A DNA stretch of 64,000 bases from NCBI RefSeq assembly GCF_030532195.1, contig NZ_JAUNLP010000002.1, positions 124,001 through 188,000 of the forward strand, in the 5' to 3' direction. The notes under the pieces are model-generated. The model ran no database searches, was not told where the DNA came from, and was given only the letters and a program-made list of their open reading frames with translations. This document shows positions 9,117 through 18,129 of this stretch, one piece after another. The stretch comes from Corynebacterium sp. (lineage in GTDB: Bacteria; Actinomycetota; Actinomycetes; Mycobacteriales; Mycobacteriaceae). The position numbers were made by a program, and so were the translations under genes. How positions within the stretch are numbered: position 1 is the first letter of the stretch; each line of letters begins with the position of its first letter.

Positions 9117-9203
9117 TGTGATGAGCTCGAAGAAAGTTCTGGTGGCCGCTGCCACCGTACTGGTCACTGGCGCGGCCTGTGCCCCTGAGACGAGCTCATC
9201 ACA
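9117..9203 (+). repeat. 13-bp inverted repeat enclosing the modA start
   Basis: TGTGATGAGCTCG at 9117-9129 is the exact complement of CGAGCTCATCACA at 9191-9203, with 61 bases between. In the transcript the two arms could pair and bury the modA ATG at 9121. Both arms lie mostly within coding sequence, so coincidence is possible. Confidence 0.5.
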
Positions 9204-9903
9204 GACTGCTGCGACGGACACTCTTACGGTTTTCGGGGCTGCTTCCACTAGGGTTCTCAATGCTGACCTGCCGCAATCGGCCAACATTGATACCCACATG
9301 ACATTCATCAACGGCGGCTCCGGCTCACTGCTACAGCAGTTGGCAGACGGTGCTCCCGGGGACGTGCTCATTACGGCCGATCGCGAGACCATGGACGAGG
9401 CCGTCGAACGTGGTGTGGTAAGCAATCCAGCCAACGTCGCTACCAATTCGATGGTGCTCATCGTGCCTAAGGGAAACCCCGCCCACGTCACAGGGGCAGA
9501 CGCATCCCTGTCCACAGCGAGGGTTGTCACCTGTGACCTGAAGGTTCCGTGTGGACGGGTCGCCGCAGAACTCATTTCCTCTCTTGGACTAGATTTCGTT
9601 CCCGTTAGCCGTGAGAATTCTGTCAGCGATGTCGCTGGCAAGGTGCTGTCCGGTGTCGCGGATGCTGGCTGGGTATATCGCACCGATGCACAGGCTCTCG
9701 CGGATTCTGTCGACGTCATTGACATCCCGGGCGCAGATAGCCACTCTAATGAGATTATGGCCGCTGTTGTCAACAACAGTGACACCAAAGAAGCTGCTGA
9801 GGAGTTGGTGAAGTATCTCTCCTCCGCCGATTCTGCACAGCTGTGGTCACGTCACGGTTTCACCCCAGCCACAGGCACAACGGAGGATTCCACGACTCAA
9901 TAG
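9121..9903 (+). CDS. modA: Molybdate-binding lipoprotein of ABC transporter
   Basis: A 260-residue periplasmic-type binding protein. The N-terminus has a basic start, a hydrophobic stretch and VTGAAC, a weak lipobox, so it is probably anchored as a lipoprotein. The FGAAST segment early in the mature part and INGGSGSLLQQLADGAPGD resemble ModA oxyanion-binding loops. GTG at 9118 directly precedes ATG at 9121; I chose the ATG. It sits 16 bases before the modBC gene and directly downstream of narI, consistent with molybdate supply for NarG. A perfect 13-base inverted repeat pairs the start-codon region (9117-9129) with 9191-9203 inside the gene and could fold over the start. Confidence 0.9.
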   Translation: MSSKKVLVAAATVLVTGAACAPETSSSQTAATDTLTVFGAASTRVLNADLPQSANIDTHMTFINGGSGSLLQQLADGAPGDVLITADRETMDEAVERGVVSNPANVATNSMVLIVPKGNPAHVTGADASLSTARVVTCDLKVPCGRVAAELISSLGLDFVPVSRENSVSDVAGKVLSGVADAGWVYRTDAQALADSVDVIDIPGADSHSNEIMAAVVNNSDTKEAAEELVKYLSSADSAQLWSRHGFTPATGTTEDSTTQ

Positions 9904-9919
9904 TCGAGTTTTCACCATT

Positions 9920-11425
9920 ATGCCCACCTCTTTTCGCCCATCTTCTCGCCCGCTGCCAGCCATTGTGTGGCTTATTGCGCTGCTGTGCCCCGTATTTTTG
10001 CTGTTTCCCGTCGCAGCGTTGCTCTTCGAAGTGCCGTGGTCTCAGTTCGTCGACATCCTCATCGAGTCCGAGACCATCGATGCGCTGAAGATTTCCCTGT
10101 GGGCTGGCATACAGGCGACCCTCATTGCGGTTATCCTGGCGGTCCCCCTCGGCGCAGTCATTCATGCCATTCCGAAGGGGCAATGGATTGTCCGTCTCCT
10201 GGTTTTTCTGCCGCTGGCACTGCCCCCAGTTGTCGCAGGCCTTGCACTCACCAGTGCCACGCGAGCCCTCAATCTTCCGCTGCCTTTTACATTTCCAGCA
10301 GTCGTCATCGCCCATGTTTTTGTCATTCTCCCCTACGCCGCCATCGCGATTGATACGTCCCTGAGCGGTCTCAAACAATCAGTTCTGATTTCTGCGGAGA
10401 GCCTCGGAATTCCAACGACCACAGTTTTTCGCCGCATCATTCTGCCGGCCATTGCTCCTGGAATTCTGTCTGCAGCAGCGTTGTCGTTTGCCCGTTCGCT
10501 TGGCGAGTTCGGCACTACCGTCACATTCGCAGGCACCTACCCCGGCATTACCCGCACACTGACCTCGAGTATCTATTTGGAGCGCGAGCTCCATCCCGAT
10601 CGCGCATTTGTGCTCGCCGCATTACTAATCGGTATTTCGCTGATTTCCCTTGTCATCGCGCTACTGCCCTACGCTTTACGACGGCACCCTGCGCCCAAGC
10701 CCGTACGGCTGGAACCGATGGCCGGCCAGCGCATGAACCAACTTTGTCTACCTTCTCGCTGCCCGGAAGACCTCGAGGTGCGGTGGCAGAACCAGACCTA
10801 CCAGTTCCCCGCGGGGAAAGTAACAGCTGTCATTGGGCCAAATGGGTGTGGAAAGTCGACTCTTGCCGGTCTCATTGCCGGAGCTTTAGAAGGCGCTGAT
10901 GTCTACGCGGGCACGACCGAGCTTTCTGCGCTTCCACTTCGCCAGCGCGGAATCGTGATAGTGCCACAGGAACAATCGCTTCCTCCGACGACAACGCCGG
11001 TAGAAGCAATCACCATGGCACTGCCTTCTCGGTTACATTCCGCATCCTCATCGGCCACCGATAACCGCGACCGTGCCCAGGAGATTCTGGCGTCGGCGGG
11101 TCTTCGGCCGATCTCCGCCACCCCGGTACCGTCCCTTTCCGGTGGGCAGAATGCGCAGGTAGCACTTGCCCGCGCACTGGCGGTGCAGTCAGAGTTTTTG
11201 GTACTCGATGAGCCTTTTGCACCGCTGGATTCGACCAGCCGACAGTCCTGGCAGAGCCTCATCGCTGATGGCATTGGCACGCGAACCGTCGTATTCATCA
11301 CGCACAGTGCTGCCGACGTGGAAAAGCTGGCTGACTGGGTTATCGTGATGAAAGATGGTGCGCTTACCGCGCAGGGCCATCCCTCGGAGGCGGAGATTCG
11401 TCGCCACATTGATGGTTTGCGTTAG
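9920..11425 (+). CDS. modBC: Fused molybdate ABC transporter permease and ATPase
   Basis: A 501-residue single chain combining two parts usually encoded separately. Residues about 1-255 form a ModB-type inner membrane permease with several helices and an EAA-like loop (around IPTTTVFRRIILPAIAPG). After a short linker an ABC ATPase follows: Walker A GPNGCGKST at 306-314, signature LSGGQ near 405, Walker B LVLDEPFAPLD and a switch histidine in FITHSA. Only one ATPase and one permease half are encoded, so a homodimer of the fusion would give a complete transporter. No ModC C-terminal MOP/TOBE molybdate-binding domain is visible. It is the last gene of the nar-mod unit. Confidence 0.92.
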   Translation: MPTSFRPSSRPLPAIVWLIALLCPVFLLFPVAALLFEVPWSQFVDILIESETIDALKISLWAGIQATLIAVILAVPLGAVIHAIPKGQWIVRLLVFLPLALPPVVAGLALTSATRALNLPLPFTFPAVVIAHVFVILPYAAIAIDTSLSGLKQSVLISAESLGIPTTTVFRRIILPAIAPGILSAAALSFARSLGEFGTTVTFAGTYPGITRTLTSSIYLERELHPDRAFVLAALLIGISLISLVIALLPYALRRHPAPKPVRLEPMAGQRMNQLCLPSRCPEDLEVRWQNQTYQFPAGKVTAVIGPNGCGKSTLAGLIAGALEGADVYAGTTELSALPLRQRGIVIVPQEQSLPPTTTPVEAITMALPSRLHSASSSATDNRDRAQEILASAGLRPISATPVPSLSGGQNAQVALARALAVQSEFLVLDEPFAPLDSTSRQSWQSLIADGIGTRTVVFITHSAADVEKLADWVIVMKDGALTAQGHPSEAEIRRHIDGLR

Positions 11426-11595
11426 CGCTATAGACACCTTTATTTCGGCATTTATATAGCAACAGACGTGTTTAACATCACTGCGGCATGTCCTTTACTT
11501 TTCAAAAGCAGTTAGAAATACTGGGCTTCACAGTTCATGAGGAAGTGCTCATGTTCTCAACTTTCCCCCACACCACCACAAAGGAGGACTGCGCA

Positions 11596-11760
11596 ATGTT
11601 TGCACCACTGCCAGAAGATACCTACACACCTTTCCCCAAACCTGAGCTCGACCGAGTTCTCTCCGAACTCGATTGCCGCCCAGTCGCCGCCGGTTACCTC
11701 GCAGACGGCGACATCATCACCGCAGACATGGATGCCGCCCGCTACAGCTGGTTGGTATAA
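11596..11760 (+). CDS. Small hypothetical protein, 54 residues
   Basis: A short acidic, proline-containing protein starting MFAPLPEDTY that I do not recognise. The start at 11596 is favoured because AAAGGAGG lies exactly eight bases upstream, one of the strongest ribosome-binding sites in the window. An in-frame ATG at 11488 would give a 90-residue form without such a site. No membrane segment, signal peptide or cysteine pair is present. It lies alone between modBC and the PLP enzyme gene on the same strand. No function can be assigned. Confidence 0.5.
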   Translation: MFAPLPEDTYTPFPKPELDRVLSELDCRPVAAGYLADGDIITADMDAARYSWLV

Positions 11761-11850
11761 AAAACCACCCCTAGCAGCATTTTTTAGTAATTTCAGTTTT
11801 CTTTCTCAAACTAAAGACAATCTCCTGCGGCGCATATTATGTTTTAGAAC

Positions 11851-13086
11851 ATGAAACTTTCAGGAGGATCATCCTCGGGGTCAACAGGCACATCCCCCCT
11901 CGCCCCGCAGCCGCCACTTGCAGCCGCGACTTTGCTCGACCACACGTCGCTTCCCGCAGTCGTCATTGACCTCGACGCGGTCGAGTCCAATGCTCTCGAT
12001 ATGCTTCGTCGCGCAGATGGCATGCCTATCCGCGTGGCCTCTAAGTCCATTCGCATTCCGCAACTTATCTCCCACGCCCTGGCCTTCCCCGGTTTCCAGG
12101 GCGTGCTGGCATATTCGCTGGCGGAAGCCCTCTGGCTTTTCCGTGAAGGCATTAGCGACGACATTGTCGTTGCCTACCCCACCATGGACTCCCACGCTAT
12201 CGCTGAGCTTGCCAGCGATGATGCAGCGCGTGCCGCCATTTGCGTCATGGTTGACCGTCGCGAGCATGTAGCGGCGCTGGTGACGTCGGCAAGCGAAGAT
12301 AAGCCGATTCGCGTGTGCATGGACGTCGATGCGTCGTTTCGCCCAGTGCCGGGTGTGCATATAGGCACGCTGCGCTCCAGCTTGTTCTCGCCGAAGCAAG
12401 CGGCGGCGTTTGCACGTGAGATTGTTGCGCAGCCGGAGCTGCGCCTGGCCGGAATCATGATGTACGAAGGCCATATTGCCGGTGTTGGTGATGCCGGAAA
12501 GTCCCTGCGTGCTCGGGCAATTCGGGTGATGCAGGCAGTGTCAAAGAAAGAGCTGGCAACGCGGCGCGCCAAGGTCGTGGCAGCGGTGGAAAGAGTCGCT
12601 GGGCCCCTGGAATTTGTCAATGGTGGCGGCACTGGCTCGCTGGAGTCGACATGCGCGGAAGAAGCAGTAACTGAAGCGGCAGCCGGTTCGGGTTTTTTGG
12701 CGCCCACACTTTTTGACAGCTATCGCGCATTCACGCTGCGGCCGGCGTCGTGGTTTGTTCTTCCTGCTACGCGGCGCCCGAAGAAACACGTGGTGACGGT
12801 CTCCGGTGGTGGTCGAATTGCCTCCGGCCCTGCTGGCGAGGACCGATTACCAACTCCGTGGTATCCGACGGGGTTGCGCTATGCCGCCGAAGAAGGCCCA
12901 GGTGAGGTGCAAACTCCGCTGGTCGGAAAAGCTGCGGATTCGATTGCGCTCGGCGAACCGGTGTGGTTCCGCCACGCGAAGGCGGGCGAAACCGCTGAAC
13001 ATGCAAACGAGGTCATTGTCGTCCGCGGTGGCGACATTATTGCCCACTGGCCCACTTATCGAGGAAAGGGATTGATCTTCACATGA
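11851..13086 (+). CDS. PLP-dependent fold-type III enzyme (alanine racemase N-domain / D-threonine aldolase-like)
   Basis: A 411-residue protein. The N-terminal TIM-barrel part carries VVIDLDAVESN and RVASKSIRI, where the lysine is the likely Schiff-base residue for pyridoxal phosphate. The C-terminal domain ends in HANEVIVVRGG and resembles D-serine dehydratase / D-threonine aldolase proteins. The substrate is unknown; amino-acid deaminase/aldolase is the usual generic name. The ATG at 11851 follows a TATTAT hexamer (11835-11840) by ten bases and has no ribosome site, so the mRNA may be leaderless. Its TGA overlaps the ATG of the next gene (ATGA), indicating coupling to the flavoprotein. A similar pairing exists around Rv1769-Rv1771 in M. 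tuberculosis, from memory. Confidence 0.85.
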   Translation: MKLSGGSSSGSTGTSPLAPQPPLAAATLLDHTSLPAVVIDLDAVESNALDMLRRADGMPIRVASKSIRIPQLISHALAFPGFQGVLAYSLAEALWLFREGISDDIVVAYPTMDSHAIAELASDDAARAAICVMVDRREHVAALVTSASEDKPIRVCMDVDASFRPVPGVHIGTLRSSLFSPKQAAAFAREIVAQPELRLAGIMMYEGHIAGVGDAGKSLRARAIRVMQAVSKKELATRRAKVVAAVERVAGPLEFVNGGGTGSLESTCAEEAVTEAAAGSGFLAPTLFDSYRAFTLRPASWFVLPATRRPKKHVVTVSGGGRIASGPAGEDRLPTPWYPTGLRYAAEEGPGEVQTPLVGKAADSIALGEPVWFRHAKAGETAEHANEVIVVRGGDIIAHWPTYRGKGLIFT

Positions 13087-14510
13087 CCAATTCAGCCAAC
13101 ACTGCTCGCAGTACGGTGTCGACGACTGAGGCTCGCGCGCCTCGGACTCGTCGTCACGCACAAGCGAAGGCGGCCAGCCAGATGCAATGGAGCAACTGGG
13201 CTCGCACACAATCGTGCACCCCGTCGTGCACGCACCAGCCACAGGACGCGGAGGGCATTGCCTCTGTGATTAGAACTGCCGCCGCGGAGGGAAGCACCGT
13301 GCGCCCGATGGGTGCCGGGCACTCTTTTACCTCGGTGGCAACAACCGATGGTCACCGCGTTCAGCTCGACCGCTGCGCTGGATTGGTGAGCCTGGATACG
13401 GACAACCAGACAGCAACTCTTCGTGCAGGCACTCGTCTGCGCGATACACCCAGCATTCTGCGCCCAATGGGATGGGCGCTACCGAACCAGGGCGATGTAG
13501 ACCCGCAATCGTTGGCAGGCGCCATCTCAACCGGTACGCACGGCACGGGGTTGGGCTTCACAGGTTTTGCAGGTACTGTCAAGGGCTTCAAGATTGTCAC
13601 CGCAGATGGCGTCGAAAGGCACTGCCACCCCGGCGCGGAGGGAATCGACGGTGAGCTCTACCGCCTGGGCCGCCTGGGACTGGGCATCTTCGGTGTGCTG
13701 TCGGAGGTCACGATGTCGGTTGTCCCTGCCTTTGACCTGCGCGCGGACGAGCACCGAGAGGACTTCGAATTCCTGCGCAACAGCTTCGCCGAGCGCTGTA
13801 AGTCCGCCGACCACCTGGAGTTTTTCTGGTTCCCGGGTCAGAGGGAAGCACTGGTCAAACACAACACCCGAATCCCGCCGCAGCAGCGCCGCCGCCCCAG
13901 CCGCAGTGGGCTTCGCCGTCGCATTGGCAAACTGCGCACCTACTTCAATGACGAAGTAGTCAACAACATGGGGCTTATGGCCTGCTGCGAGGTGGCCAAG
14001 GCCATCCCGGCAACCACCGATGCCATCAATCGCCTGGCCACCAACACCGTGCCCGAGCGACAGTATGAGGATGAGGCACACAAGGTTTTCGTCTCTCCCC
14101 GCCGCGTTCGCTTCGCCGAGATGGAGTACTCCGTCCCACTCGAGGCAGTCGGCGAGGTCTTGGGCGAAATTCGCTCAGCGCTGGAGCGCAAGAAGATGAA
14201 GATTTCCTTCCCCGTCGAGGTGCGTTCCGCCAGCGCCGACGATGTGCCCCTATCCACCGCTTTTGGCCGCGACAGCGCGTACATTGCAGTGCACCGCTAC
14301 TGGAAGGAGAATTTCCGCGAGTACTTCCAGCTCATCGAAGATATTGTTAAAGCCCACGAAGGCCGCCCGCACTGGGGCAAGCTGCACACGCTGACCAGCG
14401 CGGACTTCGCCGAGCGTTACCCGCTCTTCGACGAAGTCGTAAGTCTGCGCGAGAAGCTCGACCCGAAGGGAATGTTCCTCAACGATCACCTTCGCGGTAT
14501 CTTCACTTAA
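13083..14510 (+). CDS. FAD-linked oxidoreductase, D-arabinono-1,4-lactone oxidase family
   Basis: A 475-residue flavoprotein of the VAO/ALO superfamily. The N-terminal FAD domain has RPMGAGHSFT, where the histidine is the position of covalent FAD attachment in relatives, and GAISTGTHGTG. The C-terminal ALO domain has PHWGKLHT and ends in the typical NDHLRGIF. Relatives oxidise aldono-1,4-lactones such as L-gulonolactone in Mycobacterium. It starts four bases inside the previous PLP gene, so the two products probably act in one process. The true substrate cannot be read from sequence. Confidence 0.9.
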   Translation: MTNSANTARSTVSTTEARAPRTRRHAQAKAASQMQWSNWARTQSCTPSCTHQPQDAEGIASVIRTAAAEGSTVRPMGAGHSFTSVATTDGHRVQLDRCAGLVSLDTDNQTATLRAGTRLRDTPSILRPMGWALPNQGDVDPQSLAGAISTGTHGTGLGFTGFAGTVKGFKIVTADGVERHCHPGAEGIDGELYRLGRLGLGIFGVLSEVTMSVVPAFDLRADEHREDFEFLRNSFAERCKSADHLEFFWFPGQREALVKHNTRIPPQQRRRPSRSGLRRRIGKLRTYFNDEVVNNMGLMACCEVAKAIPATTDAINRLATNTVPERQYEDEAHKVFVSPRRVRFAEMEYSVPLEAVGEVLGEIRSALERKKMKISFPVEVRSASADDVPLSTAFGRDSAYIAVHRYWKENFREYFQLIEDIVKAHEGRPHWGKLHTLTSADFAERYPLFDEVVSLREKLDPKGMFLNDHLRGIFT

Positions 14511-14550
14511 TATTCAGCACGCTTGACGACGTCCGCTGCGTCTTGTTGCG

Positions 14551-15468
14551 CTACACCGCGTCATCGGTGACCACTGCCGGTTCAATACCTGCAGCGCGCA
14601 GCTTCTTACGACGGCGCTGCTGACGGACGAGGTTGACAACCAAGTCGCAGATAAACAGTGCCACGGCACCCCAGATGATGAAGTAGCCAATCCATCGTTC
14701 CGGCGACAGCTCTTCACCGAGGATGGTCACGGCCAGTGTCATCTGAATAATTGGCGTGATGTACTGCATCAATCCGATGGTGGCCAGCGGCAGTCGCTTT
14801 GCCCCTTCACCAAAGAGCAGCAGCGGCACGGCCGTAGCAATACCCGCACTCATCATCAGCAGCGTGTGGCCGGTGCCCTCCGCGGTGAAAGTGCTCTCAC
14901 CGGTGTAGGCCAGCCATGCGATGTAAGCCAACGCAATCGGTGTAATGACAGCGGACTCCGCGGTCAGCGAGGCCGCCGACGACAGCGAGACGCGCTTTTT
15001 CATCATGCCGTAGAAACCGAAGCTAAAGGCCAGAGCCAGCGCCCACACCGGCGGATGACCAACGCCAATGGTCAGCACAATGACCGCAACGATAGCCAAA
15101 ATGACACTGCCGAGCTGCAGCTTGGAGATGCTCTCACGGAAGAAAATCATCGCCAGCAGCACGCTGACCAGCGGGTTAATGAAGTAGCCCAGTGCGGCTT
15201 CGGCTACCTGTCCGGAGTTGACCAAGTAGACATAGACACCCCAATTGACGGAAATAAGCAGCGCCGCAATAAAGATTGTGCCCCAGGTTTTTGCGCTTGC
15301 TGCTTTGAGTTCTGGCCATGCGCGCATGAAACTCAGCGCAATAGCCATAAAGACAAGAGTCCAGACAAATCGGTGCGCGAGAATTTCTACCGGTCCTGCC
15401 GGTTCCAAAAGTGGGAAGTAGAGCGGGAATACCGCCCACAACAGGTATGCACCGAACGCCTGAATCAC
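14551..15468 (-). CDS. rarD: EamA/DMT-family transporter, RarD type
   Basis: A 305-residue protein with about ten hydrophobic helices arranged as two EamA repeats. The N-terminus (YLLWAVFPLYFPLLEPAG, AHRFVWT) is typical of RarD, a chloramphenicol-sensitivity-named permease of the drug/metabolite superfamily whose substrate is unknown. It starts at GTG with AGGAG upstream. It converges with the flavoprotein gene over a 40-base gap that contains one copy of the GCTTGACGACG word at 14521-14531. The basic tail RQQRRRKKLR at the C-terminus is cytoplasmic. Confidence 0.9.
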   Translation of the reverse strand: MIQAFGAYLLWAVFPLYFPLLEPAGPVEILAHRFVWTLVFMAIALSFMRAWPELKAASAKTWGTIFIAALLISVNWGVYVYLVNSGQVAEAALGYFINPLVSVLLAMIFFRESISKLQLGSVILAIVAVIVLTIGVGHPPVWALALAFSFGFYGMMKKRVSLSSAASLTAESAVITPIALAYIAWLAYTGESTFTAEGTGHTLLMMSAGIATAVPLLLFGEGAKRLPLATIGLMQYITPIIQMTLAVTILGEELSPERWIGYFIIWGAVALFICDLVVNLVRQQRRRKKLRAAGIEPAVVTDDAV

Positions 15469-15610
15469 TGTCGTCCTGCTCCTAACACTTTATTTTTCTA
15501 TGCTGTGCGTTGTTTATCCCTCAACAATATTCCGTATGGAGTGTGCGCATAATAGAGAACGGGAAAATTAGCCCCACCCACTAGCCCCGCACCGAAACAA
15601 TAGTCGAAAC

Positions 15611-16336
15611 CTAATTCTGGCTCAGGCCAGGAGCGAGTAGCGGATTGTAATCTGTAAATTCCGCACCGATGTACGGCCGAATGCCAAATCGCCCCCGCGC
15701 CGCATCCGAGGGCAGCGCCTGCACTGCGGCGACATATGGCAATTCACGAACCGCCACCAAAGTCTCAGAGTTGCTGTAGACAATAAAACCGTTGATTTTC
15801 AGGCTGTCGTCATCGAGCGGAACCTCGGCATACTTCGCTGACAACTCTTGCTGCTTTTTAATCAGCTCCACCTCACTGGCAGCCGGGCTCGGCTGCGGCA
15901 AATGACGAGTGACAATTCCGCCTAGAACCATCGACGCAATGCGAAGCGATGGTGCCGCCTCCGCCAACTCCGCCGCCTGACTCGCGTCCTTGGGCTCATC
16001 GAAAGTCACCAGCGCCCAAAACTTAGCATCCTCAACAATCGGTTGCTCATTTTCCAGGTCAAAGGCCTCTTTTTGGATGCGCACCAACGATTCGTCGGCA
16101 CGCGTCCTATACGCATCGAAGGTTTCCCACGACTCCGGGCCGAGCGAATCGCCATTGAGGTTCTGCGGCTTACTCACACGGTCCGACGTTGCGGCGAGCG
16201 CGAAAAGCACAACTAACAAAACGACGCTGACCGCCGAGATAATCGCCATTACCGGCGAGATACTGCCGTCATTTCCAGTTTTTGTACGTGCTTGACGACG
16301 TTGCGGAGTGCCAGACTCCGGTTGTGACGATGTCAT
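15611..16336 (-). CDS. Membrane-anchored protein of unknown function
   Basis: A 241-residue protein with a charged N-terminal tail, one transmembrane helix at about residues 29-50 and an extracytoplasmic part of about 190 residues. I do not recognise the soluble domain. It overlaps the end of rluD by four bases and so forms an lspA-rluD-this gene operon. A role linked to lipoprotein processing or envelope maintenance is only a guess from context. No cysteine lipobox is present. A copy of GCTTGACGACG lies inside the coding region near its start. Confidence 0.75.
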   Translation of the reverse strand: MTSSQPESGTPQRRQARTKTGNDGSISPVMAIISAVSVVLLVVLFALAATSDRVSKPQNLNGDSLGPESWETFDAYRTRADESLVRIQKEAFDLENEQPIVEDAKFWALVTFDEPKDASQAAELAEAAPSLRIASMVLGGIVTRHLPQPSPAASEVELIKKQQELSAKYAEVPLDDDSLKINGFIVYSNSETLVAVRELPYVAAVQALPSDAARGRFGIRPYIGAEFTDYNPLLAPGLSQN

Positions 16337-17319
16337 GCGCCCTGCCTTAAGACATCTAATGCGTGATTCAAATCATCCGGGTATGGACACTCGATTTCCA
16401 TCCAACGCCCATCGGCCGGGTGATGGAAGCCCAGCGAGACCGCATGCAGCCACTGCCTGGTCAGCCCCAGACGCTTGGCCAATTCTGGATCGGAGCCGTA
16501 CATCGGATCGCCGCAGCACGGGTGGTTGAGTGCGGAAAAATGCACACGAATCTGGTGCGTACGTCCTGTTTCCAAGTTGACCTTGAGCAGCGTGGCAGGC
16601 GCGAAAGCCTCCAGCGTTTCATAGTGCGTCACAGCATGCTTGCCATCCTGGCGCACGGCAAAACGCCAGCCTGCCGATGGGTGGCGGCCGATCGGAGCAT
16701 CAATCGTGCCCGACAACGGATCTGGATGTCCTTGCACCAGTGCGTGATAGGTCTTGGTTACCTCGCGGTTTTTAAAAGCGCGCTTGAGCACGGAATAACC
16801 GCGCTCGGAGCAGGCAACAATCATGACACCGGAAGTGCCGACGTCAAGACGGTGCACAATGCCCTGGCGCTCCGGCGGACCAGAGGTGGAAATACGGAAA
16901 CCAGCAGCAGCCAGCCCACCGATAACGGTGGGGCCTTCCCAACCAACAGATGGGTGTGCTGCCACCCCCACCGGCTTGTGCACTGCTACCAAATCGGAGT
17001 CGTAGTAGAGCACATCCATGCCTTCTACCAGCTCTTCCTTAGGAACCAGCGGTGTTTCCACAGGCGGCAACAGCACAGAGAGGAATGCGTTTTCCTCAAG
17101 CCGATCTGACTTTCCGGCAGTCACACCATCGAGCGTGATATCCCCCGCGACAGCCAGATCCGCCACTGCGGTGCGAGAAAGGCCCAGCAGCTTGGCCACT
17201 CCGGCATCCACACGCATACCCGCAAGTCCCGGGGGTACCGGCATCTGACGCGTCTCACGATTCGGTTGTACTGCACCGGTTGCTCCACCGGTCGTTGCAT
17301 TCGATGCTGAGTTGTCCAT
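16333..17319 (-). CDS. rluD: Ribosomal large subunit pseudouridine synthase
   Basis: A 328-residue RluA-family enzyme. An S4-like RNA-binding domain lies near residues 33-95. The catalytic domain has HRLDVGTSG at 156-164, with D159 as the catalytic aspartate, and the C-terminal GRTHQIRVH motif. RluD modifies uridines of helix 69 in 23S rRNA; the exact target here is inferred from family and from the lspA-rluD neighbourhood conserved in actinobacteria. It begins two bases after the lspA stop and overlaps the next gene by four bases. Confidence 0.93.
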   Translation of the reverse strand: MDNSASNATTGGATGAVQPNRETRQMPVPPGLAGMRVDAGVAKLLGLSRTAVADLAVAGDITLDGVTAGKSDRLEENAFLSVLLPPVETPLVPKEELVEGMDVLYYDSDLVAVHKPVGVAAHPSVGWEGPTVIGGLAAAGFRISTSGPPERQGIVHRLDVGTSGVMIVACSERGYSVLKRAFKNREVTKTYHALVQGHPDPLSGTIDAPIGRHPSAGWRFAVRQDGKHAVTHYETLEAFAPATLLKVNLETGRTHQIRVHFSALNHPCCGDPMYGSDPELAKRLGLTRQWLHAVSLGFHHPADGRWMEIECPYPDDLNHALDVLRQGA

Positions 17320-17321
17320 CT

Positions 17322-17972
17322 CTACTGTCCTCCCTCCGTGTCGTCTACAGCGACTGAGTCGTCTACTGAGGCTGCGTCATCGCCTGCGACGTGTTCTCCT
17401 GCGGCTGCGGTATCCGCTGCACCAGCGGTTGTGTTCTGTTTGTCTGAGTTCTGCTTTTCCGATTCAATCTGTTCGGCGAAGAGATCAGGTTCTTTAGAAA
17501 AGATCATCCAGATAACGAGGAGAATAACGCCAATTGTAATAGCTGAATCGGCAATGTTAAATACGGCAAATCCCTTAACAGACAAAAAGTCAACGACGTG
17601 ACCAACATAAAATCCAGGCTCGCGGAATAGCCGGTCAATGAGATTGCCCAATGCGCCACCGGCGATAAGACCTGCAGAAACTGCCGATACCGGGCTGCGC
17701 AACCAATTGGAGAAATACGCTACTGCCAAAATATAGACCAGCTGCAGCGTAGTAAATACCCACGTTGCATTTGTTCCGAAGGAGAATGCGGCACCTGGAT
17801 TAAAAACGAGCCGCAGCTCGAACAGGTCACCGATTACCTGCACAGGAGGTCGACCATCGAGCGTTTTCAGCGCGATAATCTTTGAAATTTGGTCGACGAC
17901 AGCGACCAGCACAATAACCGCCGCGAGCAGGCCTCGTCGCGGAAAATACTTCCTCGTTTCCTTCTTAGTCAC
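17322..17972 (-). CDS. lspA: Lipoprotein signal peptidase (signal peptidase II)
   Basis: A 216-residue integral membrane aspartyl protease that removes signal peptides from prolipoproteins. Four membrane helices are visible. The two catalytic aspartates lie in the conserved GNLIDRLF and FNIADS segments. A C-terminal tail of about 45 residues, rich in Ala, Asp and Glu, extends beyond the usual end. The start is GTG. It heads a three-gene operon with rluD. The window contains several lipoproteins that would be its substrates, including ModA, the two lipoproteins at 18.1-19.9 kb and LppM. Confidence 0.95.
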   Translation of the reverse strand: MTKKETRKYFPRRGLLAAVIVLVAVVDQISKIIALKTLDGRPPVQVIGDLFELRLVFNPGAAFSFGTNATWVFTTLQLVYILAVAYFSNWLRSPVSAVSAGLIAGGALGNLIDRLFREPGFYVGHVVDFLSVKGFAVFNIADSAITIGVILLVIWMIFSKEPDLFAEQIESEKQNSDKQNTTAGAADTAAAGEHVAGDDAASVDDSVAVDDTEGGQ

Positions 17973-18129
17973 TGTCCCATAATGACCTAATAACCACTGA
18001 TTGAGCCAACTGAGAGTAAAAAGTCAACCATCGGTGGCATGCAATGGATCCTACCGGCAGGCTCGCACACCAAGCCCGGCCGCCGACCGGATGCGCCTTA
18101 TTGGTCAGCAACCCGGTACGCTAACCGAT

